Source of the DNA: Odoribacter sp. UBA944
GTDB lineage: Bacteria > Bacteroidota > Bacteroidia > Bacteroidales > Marinifilaceae
Direction of reading: 5' to 3'
Length of the DNA: 64,000 nucleotides
NCBI GenBank assembly: GCA_002293375.1
Contig: DBDA01000021.1
Span: 1-64,000, forward strand
In this document: positions 36,001-43,216 of the stretch, piece by piece
Layout of the letters: each line of letters begins with the position of its first letter
Position numbering within the stretch: position 1 is the first letter of the stretch
Made by a program: the position numbers and the translations under genes
The notes under the pieces: generated by a model
The model's input: the letters and a program-made list of their open reading frames with translations, nothing else
Told to the model about the DNA's origin: nothing
Database searches by the model: none

Positions 36001-36316
36001 CGCCGTGATCATGGGAGAGGACAATTACAGCAATGCGCACGGCTTCCCGTGGGTATACAAAGAGTTGGGGATCGGAAAATTAGTCGGCATGCCGGTTCCG
36101 GGCACCATGACGGCTGTCTGGTGGGAAAGCCAGCAGGATCCCTCGTTGGTGTTTGGGATTCCCGAAGTGGGCATGAAGGACAACCAAGGGCGTTATCTGG
36201 AAAATCTCCAACTGGAACCGGACGTGCGGGTAGAGAACGACCCGGCTTCCGAAATCCGCGGAGAGGACAAACAGATTGAGGAGACCGTGAAACTTTTATT
36301 GAAAGAGATCGAATAA
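33080..36316 (+). CDS. Tricorn-like S41 family peptidase
   Basis: A 1078-residue exported serine protease resembling archaeal tricorn. It has a signal peptide (MVAVAAATLCATAQ). About residues 20-560 make TolB/WD40-like propeller blades marked by SPDGKTIAFSY, APDGKTLAFASDREG, SPNNKEIAFIY and SPDGKEIAFLQNRTE. A lysine-rich, low-complexity linker (KADKKDDKKKEASK) follows, then a second propeller region, a PDZ-like domain (LLIKEVLEKGPLTASKTRIK) and a tail-specific protease core: GKIGYVHIRGMDSESF, AIILDTRSNGGGWLHEDLA and EDNYSNAHGFPW, where Ser984 fits the nucleophile. Probably periplasmic; it would degrade peptides, perhaps misfolded envelope or imported peptides. The gap to the zinc transporter is only 26 bp, so read-through is possible. 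Confidence 0.92.
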   Translation: MNLLKILGMVAVAAATLCATAQEHALWMRDPVISPDGKTIAFSYKGDIYTVGREGGRAVQLTTHAAYDAYPVWAPDGKTLAFASDREGSLDVYTLPVQGGAPFRLTNNSAGEVPETFTPDGKTVLFRAGYMPDVNYSRFPSGAQIYSVGVQGGRPELFLTVSAFDIQFDKSGNRIIYHDRKGYEDNWRKHHTSSVTRDIWLYDLKTKNFTNLTAKEVEDRNPVFSGDEKSLYFLSERFGDFNICKLELSNPTAVTQITKHTKHPVRFLTIATDGTLCYSFNGEIYTVQEGQQPRKVEVTVVSDRIEQQVQQLTTNGGAREMALSPNNKEIAFIYRGDVFVTSVEYETTRRITNTPEQERSVEFSPDGKTLAYASERNGGWNIYTTKLTDSTDKLFVYAKELKEEQITAEKSACFQPAFSPDGKEIAFLQNRTELKVIELKSKKIRTVLEGKYNYSYSDGDQWYEWSPDGKWFLVSYFEKGGWQNEDVGLVKADGSGEIHNLTNSGYVERTPRWMMDGKAIIWTSDRAGFRSHGSWGSYYDVYAFFLDPEAWDEFRLNKEEAALAKEQKELEKKQGSSGKADKKDDKKKEASKLPELKMDLVNIEDRTTRLTINSSNLGAAVLTKDASKLYYLARFESGFDLWVRDFKEGSTKILAKLNKGGGALEMDKEGKNLYLLSGGQISKIDVGSGKTTSVSYRAEMELKKPQEREYIFNHTWQQVADKFYDPTLHSVDWDFYKKEYARFLPHITNNYDFADLLGELLGELNASHTGARYGAPNSARQTAVLGAFYDDTHKEDGLLIKEVLEKGPLTASKTRIKAGVIIEKINNEPIRAGENYFPLLAGQAGKRVYLSLYDPQTKERWSEYVKPIALGVQNSLLYERWVKEKRELTDRLSGGKIGYVHIRGMDSESFRKIYSDIFGRFRNKEAIILDTRSNGGGWLHEDLAILLSGKKFAEFVPRGQYIGQDPFNQWTKPSAVIMGEDNYSNAHGFPWVYKELGIGKLVGMPVPGTMTAVWWESQQDPSLVFGIPEVGMKDNQGRYLENLQLEPDVRVENDPASEIRGEDKQIEETVKLLLKEIE

Positions 36317-36342
36317 TCCGGAAGACAGATGATTTTAAATAG

Positions 36343-37182
36343 ATGAGGTATAGCAGATTTTCTATTCTCTTACTGCTCTTTTTTCTGCACGCTGGTTGTC
36401 GCCGGGGTATGGAAAAAGAGACGGTTTCCGTGACCATTCTGCCGCAGAAATACTTGGTGGAGCGTTTGGCCGGGGAGCTGTTGGAGGTCAATGTATTGGT
36501 GCCGCCGGGAATGAATCCGGCTACGTGCGATTTAACAACCGGCGTATTGAAGAAACTGCACGACAGCCGGATCTGTTTTACCATTGGAAACCTCCCTTTT
36601 GAAACAGCACAACTCTATCCGGTATTGCAGGGGAAAGAGATCGAAACGGTCCGACAGGCGGACGGATTGAAGTTGCTGCCCGGCAGTTGCGGGCACGTTG
36701 CCGACCCGCACGTCTGGTTTTCCCCCCGGAATGCCGCACTGATGGCCGAGGAGATTTGCCGGGTGTTGGGAAAAAACTATCCCGTACACCGGGAGCGTTT
36801 CGCTGCCAATTTGGAACAACTGCGCCGGGAGTTTGCCGAGGTGGATTCTTTAGCGTTGGCGGCGCTGGATGGTAAAATGCAGCGTATGTTCCTCATTTAC
36901 CATCCGGCGTTGACCTATTTTGCCGGAGCTTACGGTCTGGAGCAACTCTCCATCGAGGAAGAGGGAAAGGAGCCCTCTCCTGTTCACCTGAAAAAGGTTG
37001 TGGACCGGGTACGGGAAAGAGAGATACCCCTGGTTTTTGTACAGAGCCAGTTCGATACGCAGAACGCGGAGGCGATTGCTCGGGAGACCGGCATCCGGGT
37101 CGTATCGATCGATCCCCTTTCCCCGGATTTGAAAGCGGAGTTGCTTCACGTCGTTCGAATACTCTCCGAAAATCTTCGTTGA
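36343..37182 (+). CDS. znuA: Zinc-type ABC transporter substrate-binding lipoprotein (ZnuA-like)
   Basis: A 279-residue cluster A-I metal-binding protein with a lipoprotein signal (LLFFLHAGC). Expected metal ligands: His in DPHVWFSPRNAALMA, His in IYHPALTYFAGAYG and Asp in VSIDPLSPD are present. The first His of the usual motif is not: the segment reads VPPGMNPATCDLTT, with Asn and a nearby Cys instead. I recall related Bacteroidota proteins that lack this His, so three-ligand zinc (or another metal) binding is likely. There is no His-rich loop. Followed after 3 bp by the ATPase gene, forming the operon znuA-znuC-znuB. No clear Zur-type operator was found upstream. Confidence 0.85.
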   Translation: MRYSRFSILLLLFFLHAGCRRGMEKETVSVTILPQKYLVERLAGELLEVNVLVPPGMNPATCDLTTGVLKKLHDSRICFTIGNLPFETAQLYPVLQGKEIETVRQADGLKLLPGSCGHVADPHVWFSPRNAALMAEEICRVLGKNYPVHRERFAANLEQLRREFAEVDSLALAALDGKMQRMFLIYHPALTYFAGAYGLEQLSIEEEGKEPSPVHLKKVVDRVREREIPLVFVQSQFDTQNAEAIARETGIRVVSIDPLSPDLKAELLHVVRILSENLR

Positions 37183-37185
37183 GCC

Positions 37186-37830
37186 GTGGGGACCCTCTTT
37201 GAATTGAAACAAGTCACAGCCGGCTACGACGGAAACCCGGTATTGGAAAACGTAGATTTCCGCGTGGAGGAGTTCGATTTTATTGGGATTACCGGCCCGA
37301 ACGGGGGAGGAAAAACCACCTTGCTGAAAGTGATACTGGGCTTGTTGAAACCGTCGGGCGGTACGGTTGCTTTTTCGGTCCCGCTCCGCAACCTGTTCGG
37401 TTACCTGCCGCAACAAAACGTTTTCGATAAACAGTTTCCGCTGACGGTGGAAGATGTAGCACTCTCCGGGTTGTTGTCGGAGAAAGGGATTTGGAAAAGA
37501 TACACACGCGACGACCGGGAGCGGGCCGCCGCCTTGTTGGAACAATACGGATTGGAAAGTTACCGCCGCGCGCCGGTGGGCGAACTCTCCGGCGGGCAGG
37601 CGCAACGAGCTTTTCTTTGCCGGGCGCTGATCGCTTCCCCCCGCGTGTTGGTATTGGACGAACCGACCACCTATGTGGATGCCGGTTTTGAGCAGGAGTT
37701 TTACGATCTTTTGAAAGAGTTGAACCGGCGACACACCATTCTGTTGGTTTCCCACGACAGGGATGCCGTCCGTTCGTATTGTAAAACTGCTCTCCGGATA
37801 GATCGGAGTGTACAGACGGTACATACCTAA
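37186..37830 (+). CDS. znuC: Metal ABC transporter ATP-binding protein (ZnuC-like)
   Basis: A 214-residue ABC ATPase energising metal uptake. Complete motif set: Walker A GPNGGGKTTLLK, Q-loop YLPQQNVFDK, signature GELSGGQAQRAFL, Walker B RVLVLDEPTTYVDAG and H-loop LLVSHDRDAV. The YLPQ Q-loop context and the short length are typical of the zinc/manganese subfamily. Start is GTG, three bases after the znuA stop; no ATG lies nearby in frame that would keep the first strand (FELKQVTAGYDG). Confidence 0.9.
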   Translation: MGTLFELKQVTAGYDGNPVLENVDFRVEEFDFIGITGPNGGGKTTLLKVILGLLKPSGGTVAFSVPLRNLFGYLPQQNVFDKQFPLTVEDVALSGLLSEKGIWKRYTRDDRERAAALLEQYGLESYRRAPVGELSGGQAQRAFLCRALIASPRVLVLDEPTTYVDAGFEQEFYDLLKELNRRHTILLVSHDRDAVRSYCKTALRIDRSVQTVHT

Positions 37831-37840
37831 GGAACTGCTT

Positions 37841-38650
37841 ATGGCGGAACTGTTGCACTATACCTTTTTTCAGCATGCCTTGATTGCTACCATTCTGGTA
37901 GGGATTGTATGCGGGGTGGTCGGTACTTACATCGTCGCCCGGCGGATGGTCTTTATCAGCGGAGGGATTACCCACGCCTCTTTTGGGGGATTGGGAATTG
38001 CCTGGTACCTGGGTTTTCCGCCCCTCGCCGGCGCGGCGCTCTTTTCGGTGGCATCGGCTTTGGGGATCCATTGGCTCTCCCGCCGGCAACGCATCCGGGA
38101 GGACTCTCTCATCGGTATTTTCTGGTCGGCGGGGATGGCTATCGGCATCCTGTTTATTTACCTCACGCCGGGCTATGCGCCGGATCTCATCACCTACCTG
38201 TTTGGCAATGTATTGACGGTAACCCGCCCGCAGATTTGGGTGATACTCGGTTTTGCGGGCGTGACGCTGCTCTTCTTCGCCCTCTTCTCCCGTCCGCTGT
38301 TCTACATGGCTTTTGACCGGGAGTACGCCCGCACCCACACCTTTCCGGCTTCTGTTCCGGAGATCGGGGTGACATTGCTGATCGCCCTGACCATTGTTCT
38401 CAGCATGAAACTGGCCGGCATCATCCTGATCATCTCGTACCTAACTATTCCCCAGGCTATCGCCTCTCTCTTCAGCAAGGATTTCAAACGGCAGCTCCGG
38501 ATCGCCCCGTTGGTCTGTGTACTCGTTTCCGTAGCCGGCCTTTTCCTCTCCGCCCTTCTGAACATCCCCTCCGGCGCCGTCATCGTCGCCTGCCTGCTGT
38601 TCGTATACATATTCTTATGGCTCCTTCGTCGCCTGGGCTTTTTCGTGTGA
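37841..38650 (+). CDS. znuB: Metal ABC transporter permease (ZnuB-like)
   Basis: A 269-residue ABC-3 family permease with about eight membrane helices. Family features: an opening helix (FFQHALIATILVGIVCGVVG), TYIVARRMVFISGGITHASF, the GLGIAWYLGF helix, AGIILIISYLTIPQAIA and the closing GAVIVACLLFVYIFLWLL. The chosen ATG (MAELLHYTF) follows an AAGGA ribosome binding site; an upstream in-frame ATG overlapping znuC has none. It works with the two preceding genes; zinc is the probable substrate, manganese the alternative. Confidence 0.9.
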   Translation: MAELLHYTFFQHALIATILVGIVCGVVGTYIVARRMVFISGGITHASFGGLGIAWYLGFPPLAGAALFSVASALGIHWLSRRQRIREDSLIGIFWSAGMAIGILFIYLTPGYAPDLITYLFGNVLTVTRPQIWVILGFAGVTLLFFALFSRPLFYMAFDREYARTHTFPASVPEIGVTLLIALTIVLSMKLAGIILIISYLTIPQAIASLFSKDFKRQLRIAPLVCVLVSVAGLFLSALLNIPSGAVIVACLLFVYIFLWLLRRLGFFV

Positions 38651-38714
38651 TATCCCCCTTCTGTTTCTCGTTCGGTTTCCATGATTGGCCAATAGAACAT
38701 AACTACCCAATACG

Positions 38715-38837
38715 ATGGAAACAGTGAAATTCAGTGATGTGGAAGATAAGATCCTCCTCATCCGCAACGAAAAAGTGATCCTTGACAGCGACGTTGCCGT
38801 ACTCAAATTCAAGCACACTATCAAACGGAAGGAATAA
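38715..38837 (+). pseudogene. Remnant of an ORF6N-domain gene
   Basis: A 40-codon frame whose first 30 residues, with VEDKILLIRNEK and VILDSDVAVL, match the start of the ORF6N DNA-binding domain of phage-like antirepressors, a domain that usually continues with YGVETK. Here the similarity stops after VAVL and is replaced by KFKHTIKRKE and a stop. The gene has therefore lost everything beyond the first quarter of its domain. It lies between znuB and a terminator and is unlikely to be functional, although the frame itself is open. Confidence 0.6.
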
Positions 38838-38855
38838 TCCATCCAAAGCCCTTAC

Positions 38856-38888
38856 AAAAAAAAGCTGCGGGAAACCGCAGCTTTTTTT
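38856..38888. terminator. Bidirectional intrinsic terminator
   Basis: A perfect stem AAGCTGCGG/CCGCAGCTT with a GAAA tetraloop, flanked by A8 on the left and T7 on the right, serves the zinc operon on one strand and the acyl-CoA dehydrogenase operon on the other. Confidence 0.9.
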
Positions 38889-38904
38889 ACAGATATGTTC
38901 GCTT

Positions 38905-40611
38905 CTATTTTTGGAAGAACCCCAATTGATCGGGATTGAAGTTCCGGATGTAAGCGGCATAAGAGGCGACTTTCGCCTGTCCGTACTGGATAAAGATCCC
39001 GGCGGATTTGGCAAAGCGGGCTTCCCGTTGCGCATCCGCCAACAGCAGGTAACCGATGATGGTGTACCCGGCGATCTCCACCAACCGGCGGGCGTGGAAA
39101 TCCACGTATTCGGGACACTCGGCTTCCGCCACCAACTGCGTACAGGCCTCCAACTCACCGGTCATCTCCTTCAACGTGTAACGCAACGGCTCGTACTCCG
39201 GAGCGATGTGTGCCTGTTCGTACACTTCGCGGATGTACTTGGCGTACTGCCCCGTGGTTACCCCGCGGATGGCGGCTACCACCTGCAACTGCGACGTCCC
39301 CTCGTAAATGTTGGTGATCCGGGCATCCCGCACATAGCGCTGAATGGGATAATCCTTCATGTAGCCGGAACCGCCGTGGATTTGCAGCGAATCGTAGGCA
39401 ATCTCGTTCGCATACTCGCTGGCAAACAACTTCTGCAACGGCGTAAAAATATCGGCCAACCGCTGGTACTCCTTCATCTCGTTGCGCTCCTCTTTTTCCA
39501 GCGCCCGCTCGTGCGAGAGGTGGTAATAGGTCTTGTAAATATCCACAAACCGGGCTGTTTCGTACAGCACGGAACGCATCCCGTGCAGTTTCGCCTCCAT
39601 GTTGGACAACATCTCGTACACCGCCGGGAACTCGATGATCGGCTTGCCGAACTGCTTCCGTTCCTGTGCATACTTCAACCCTTCCCGGTAAGCCGCTTCG
39701 GCGATACCGGTGGACTGGGCGCCAATCCCCAACCGGGCGGCGTTCATCAGGGACATCACATACTTGATCAACCCCATTTTGCGTTCGCCCACCAATTCGG
39801 CCGGTGCGTTCTTAAACACCAACTCGCATGTCGGCGAGCCTTTGATCCCCAACTTGTTCTCAATACGGCGCACTGTGACGGCGTTGCTGTTCCGGTCGTA
39901 AATAAACATGGAGAGGCCGCGGGCGTCTTGTGTGCCTTCTTCGGAGCGGGCCAACACGAGGGAGATGTGCCCGTCGCCATTGGTGATGAACCGCTTCACC
40001 CCGTTCAGGTACCATTGGTTCTCTTTTTCGTTAAAGGTTGCCTTCAACTGTACGGCTTGCAGGTCGGAACCGGCGTCCGGTTCGGTCAGGTCCATGGCGC
40101 AGGTCTCCCCGGCTGATACGCGGGGCAGGTATTTCGCCTTCTGCTCCTCGTTGGCAAATTCGTTGATGGTTTCGGCGCAATCCTGCAATCCCCAGATGTT
40201 CTGCAATCCGGCGTCTGCCCGAGCCACAATCTCGGCTGCCATGATAAAGGGAGTGATCGGGAAGTTCAGCCCGTTGTACTCCCTCGGCAGGGAGATGCCG
40301 TTCAGGCCGGCCTGGTTGATAACGTCCAGGTTTTGTTGGGTGCCCCGGGCATATTCTACGTGCCCGTCCACCACTTTCGGCCCCTCCTCGTCCACCGATT
40401 CGGCGTTTTCAGCCACTACGTCGCCGCAAATCTCCCCGACGATTTCCAACACCTTGTCATAATTGTCAAAAGCGTCCTCGTAATCCTTCGGGGCCTCTTC
40501 GAACTGTTCCTTTTGGGTGTAGTTGCGCTCTTTCAGCTCCACGATCTTTTTCATCAGCGGGTGCGCCAGATGAAATTTTATATCTTCGTTGTCTGTGTAA
40601 AAATTAGCCAT
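38905..40611 (-). CDS. Acyl-CoA dehydrogenase
   Basis: A 568-residue flavoprotein of the acyl-CoA dehydrogenase family with a C-terminal extension beyond the usual 380 residues. Motifs: the FAD/substrate signature CAMDLTEPDAGSDLQAV, NGVKRFITNGDGHISLVL, RKQFGKPIIEFPAVYEML, the LQIHGGSGYMKDYPIQRYVR loop and YEGTSQLQVVAAI, where the ACAD fold places its catalytic glutamate. The last 120 residues form an extra helical domain as in long-chain or glutaryl-type bacterial enzymes. It is the last gene of an operon with etfB and etfA, its expected electron acceptor. The chain length of the substrate cannot be told. Confidence 0.92.
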   Translation of the reverse strand: MANFYTDNEDIKFHLAHPLMKKIVELKERNYTQKEQFEEAPKDYEDAFDNYDKVLEIVGEICGDVVAENAESVDEEGPKVVDGHVEYARGTQQNLDVINQAGLNGISLPREYNGLNFPITPFIMAAEIVARADAGLQNIWGLQDCAETINEFANEEQKAKYLPRVSAGETCAMDLTEPDAGSDLQAVQLKATFNEKENQWYLNGVKRFITNGDGHISLVLARSEEGTQDARGLSMFIYDRNSNAVTVRRIENKLGIKGSPTCELVFKNAPAELVGERKMGLIKYVMSLMNAARLGIGAQSTGIAEAAYREGLKYAQERKQFGKPIIEFPAVYEMLSNMEAKLHGMRSVLYETARFVDIYKTYYHLSHERALEKEERNEMKEYQRLADIFTPLQKLFASEYANEIAYDSLQIHGGSGYMKDYPIQRYVRDARITNIYEGTSQLQVVAAIRGVTTGQYAKYIREVYEQAHIAPEYEPLRYTLKEMTGELEACTQLVAEAECPEYVDFHARRLVEIAGYTIIGYLLLADAQREARFAKSAGIFIQYGQAKVASYAAYIRNFNPDQLGFFQK

Positions 40612-40619
40612 ATCTCTCC

Positions 40620-41639
40620 TTATTTACTGTTCTTTTTGTAATACTGGATCATTTTCGGGATCACCACATTCAGGTCGCCGGTAATCACGTAGTCGGCAAA
40701 CTTGTTGATGGGGGCATTGGCGTCGTTGTTGATGGCGATGACTAAGGAGGACTCCTCCATGCCGGCCGTGTGCTGGATTTGTCCGGAGATACCGCAGGCG
40801 ATGTACAGCTTCGGCCGCACCGTTGTGCCGGTCTGGCCGATCTGGCGCTCGTGTTCCGTAAAACCGGCGTCTACGGCCGCCCGGGAGGCGCCGACCTCTC
40901 CGCCCAACACCTCCGCCAACTCAAACAGCAGTTTGAAGTTCTCTTTGGAGCCTACGCCGTACCCGCCGGATACAATGATAGGGGCCGCTTTGAGGTTCAC
41001 TTTCGATTTTTCAATGTGGCGTTCAATTACCCGGATGACAAAATCGGCCTCGTTGAGGTATTTTGCCACGTTGATCTTCTTTACCTCCCCTTTGTGGTTC
41101 GGGTTGAACACCTCTTTCTTCATCACCCCTTCCCGCACGGTAGCCATTTGCGGACGGCACACCGGATTGACGATCGTAGCCACAATGTTCCCTCCGAAAG
41201 CAGGGCGGATCTGGTAGAGCAGGTTGTCGTACACCTGTTTCGTCTTCGGGTCTTCAAACGAACCGATCTCCAAACTGGTGCAGTCGGCGGTCAAACCGCT
41301 GTGCAGCGCCGAAGAGACCCGCGGGCCGAGGTCGCGGCCGATGCTAGTGGCGCCCATAAAGGCAATCTGGGGCTGCTCCTCCTTGAAAAGGCCGGTCAGG
41401 ATGGCGGTGTGCGGCAGGGTGGTGTAGGGATACAACCGCTTGTCGTCGCCCGTCCACAACACGTCCACACCGAACGGAAAGATCTGTTCGCCGATCTTCT
41501 CCAACCCGGAACCCAGTACGACGGCTTCCAGTTTTACGCCCAATTTATCGGCCAGTGTGCGCCCTTTGGTCAGCAACTCCAGGCTGACGTCGGCCACCAC
41601 ACCCTCTTCTATTTCGCAATATACAAATACACTGTTCAT
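40620..41639 (-). CDS. etfA: Electron transfer flavoprotein subunit alpha
   Basis: A 339-residue EtfA. The C-terminal FAD domain is clear: PIIVSGGYGVGSKENFKLL, VGASRAAVDAGFTEHERQIG, QTGTTVRPKLYIACGISG, IQHTAGMEESSLVIAINND and ANAPINKFADYVITGDL. The N-terminal domain has the family fold (VFVYCEIEEGVVADVSLELL). With EtfB it takes electrons from the acyl-CoA dehydrogenase encoded 8 bp downstream. The final acceptor (quinone via an ETF oxidoreductase, or NAD/ferredoxin by bifurcation) cannot be decided from this window. Confidence 0.96.
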   Translation of the reverse strand: MNSVFVYCEIEEGVVADVSLELLTKGRTLADKLGVKLEAVVLGSGLEKIGEQIFPFGVDVLWTGDDKRLYPYTTLPHTAILTGLFKEEQPQIAFMGATSIGRDLGPRVSSALHSGLTADCTSLEIGSFEDPKTKQVYDNLLYQIRPAFGGNIVATIVNPVCRPQMATVREGVMKKEVFNPNHKGEVKKINVAKYLNEADFVIRVIERHIEKSKVNLKAAPIIVSGGYGVGSKENFKLLFELAEVLGGEVGASRAAVDAGFTEHERQIGQTGTTVRPKLYIACGISGQIQHTAGMEESSLVIAINNDANAPINKFADYVITGDLNVVIPKMIQYYKKNSK

Positions 41640-41661
41640 ACGAATCTGTTTTTATGTGTTA

Positions 41662-42534
41662 TCAACCAATGGTGTGGTTGGCAATCAATTCTTTCATCAT
41701 CTCCTCGATCCCGGCGTCGGAAGTGTCCAGTACTTTGGCTTCCTTGGCTTGGAATACCACGCTTTCGATGTGTTTCACTTTGGTGGGCGAACCGCTCAAC
41801 CCGAGGTCTTCCGGATTGCTTTGGATGTCGTTCACGCTCCACTCCGTGATCTTCAGGTAGGGGCGTTGGGAGGCCATGGTCACATAGTCTTCGTCTGCCT
41901 CCTGCATTTCGGAGGTTGCTTTGGCGTGTTTGTACTTCATCACCAACCGGGCGTTGCGGGGGCGGCAGGGGGCGGCAGAGCCGTTCACCGTTACCACGCA
42001 GGGGATCGGCCCTTCCACCACTTCGCTTCCCCGCTCCAAACGGCGCCGGATCTTCAGTCCTTTTTCGTTGCACGCCAGGATCTCTTCAGCATAGGTGATC
42101 TGGGGCAGGCCGGACTTTTCGGCCACCTGTGGGCCCACCTGTGCGGTATCTCCGTCAATCGCCTGACGGCCGCAGATGATCAGGTCGGGCGAGAGGTTTT
42201 TCAGGGCGCAGGTCAGCGCGTAGGAGGTCGCCAGCGTATCCGAGCCGGCAAATGCCCGGTCGCTCAGCAGGTAACCGCCGTCCGCTCCCCGGAACATCGC
42301 TTCGCGGATGATCTCCGCCGCCCGTCCCGGGCCCATGGTGAGGATGTGCACGGTGGTGCCTGCTATCGTATCTTTTAGTCGCAATGCCTGTTCCAGGGCA
42401 TTCAGATCTTCCGGGTTAAAAATAGCGGGCAGAGCCGCCCTGTTTACGGTTCCGTCGGCTTTCATCGCATCTTTCCCGACATTTCTGGTATCGGGCACTT
42501 GCTTGGCCAGAACAACGATTTTTAGTCCTTTCAT
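41662..42534 (-). CDS. etfB: Electron transfer flavoprotein subunit beta
   Basis: A 290-residue EtfB beginning MKGLKIVVLAKQVPDT. Motifs: NPEDLNALEQALRLKD, VHILTMGPGRAAEIIREAMF, RGADGGYLLSDRAFAGSDT, GRQAIDGDTAQVGPQVAE and the C-terminal PSVTVNG-like segment CVVTVNGSAAPCRPRNARL. The start chosen removes ten residues (upstream ATG, MIFNEKQYKR) that do not belong to the fold. It heads the etfB-etfA-acyl-CoA dehydrogenase operon, behind a promoter in the gap to iorB. Confidence 0.95.
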   Translation of the reverse strand: MKGLKIVVLAKQVPDTRNVGKDAMKADGTVNRAALPAIFNPEDLNALEQALRLKDTIAGTTVHILTMGPGRAAEIIREAMFRGADGGYLLSDRAFAGSDTLATSYALTCALKNLSPDLIICGRQAIDGDTAQVGPQVAEKSGLPQITYAEEILACNEKGLKIRRRLERGSEVVEGPIPCVVTVNGSAAPCRPRNARLVMKYKHAKATSEMQEADEDYVTMASQRPYLKITEWSVNDIQSNPEDLGLSGSPTKVKHIESVVFQAKEAKVLDTSDAGIEEMMKELIANHTIG

Positions 42535-42565
42535 ACGTTTATATTGTTTTTCATTAAAAATCACG

Positions 42566-42598
42566 CAAAGATAATACTTTCATCGAATTAATTCTAAA
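42566..42598 (-). promoter_or_regulatory. Promoter of the etfBA-acyl-CoA dehydrogenase operon
   Basis: Minus strand: TTTA, 21 bp, TATCTTTG. The -7 box is an exact match. It gives a leader of about 25 bases before the etfB start. Confidence 0.55.
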
Positions 42599-42604
42599 TT
42601 GCCT

Positions 42605-43189
42605 TTACTTCCGGGCGAGGGCAAATGCCCGGCCGGCGTGGAGGGCTTTCAGGTTCATCTCAATGACTGCCTCTCCCTTGCGGGCGAAAATGTCCCGTAC
42701 GCCCGCTTCCAGATAATCGAAAGGGATCTCGATGAACGGGGAGGCGGCGCCCAGCATCACAAAGTTGCCGGCCCGGATGTTGCCCGCTGCCTCTTTGGCA
42801 ACGGAGTCGGCGTCGATGACGATGCGGTGGGGCAGGTCCTCTAATGTCTGCATCAGCGTTTCTGTTTCGGGGTAGTCCGGGATGTTCACGAATGGGGTGG
42901 AGCTGGTTACCACATAGCCGCCTTTTTTGAGGTAGGGTAGGTAGCGCAACGCCTCCATCGGTTCTACGGAGAGAATGATGTCTGCTTTTCCTTTGGCGAT
43001 CAAATCCGAAAAGATGGGTTGGTCGGATATCCGCATAAACGACTGTACGTCGCCTCCGCGCTGGCTCATGCCGTGCGTTTCGGCCTGTTTCATGTAAAGG
43101 TCGTTGGTCAGGGCGGCGGAGCCTAAGGCGGCGGCGATGGAGAGGATCCCCTGTCCTCCTACGCCGGCTATAATCATATTGGTGTTCAT
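42605..43189 (-). CDS. iorB: Indolepyruvate oxidoreductase subunit beta
   Basis: A 194-residue gamma-type subunit of 2-oxoacid:ferredoxin oxidoreductases. Motifs: IAGVGGQGILSIAAALG near the N-terminus, AETHGMSQRGGDVQSFMRI and GKADIILSVEPMEALRYLPYL. With IorA it oxidatively decarboxylates aryl pyruvates (indole-, phenyl-, hydroxyphenylpyruvate) to aryl-acetyl-CoA with ferredoxin as acceptor. It follows iorA by 27 bp. Confidence 0.93.
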   Translation of the reverse strand: MNTNMIIAGVGGQGILSIAAALGSAALTNDLYMKQAETHGMSQRGGDVQSFMRISDQPIFSDLIAKGKADIILSVEPMEALRYLPYLKKGGYVVTSSTPFVNIPDYPETETLMQTLEDLPHRIVIDADSVAKEAAGNIRAGNFVMLGAASPFIEIPFDYLEAGVRDIFARKGEAVIEMNLKALHAGRAFALARK

Positions 43190-43216
43190 GGCATGTTGCT
43201 TTTAAAATGGTACGGT

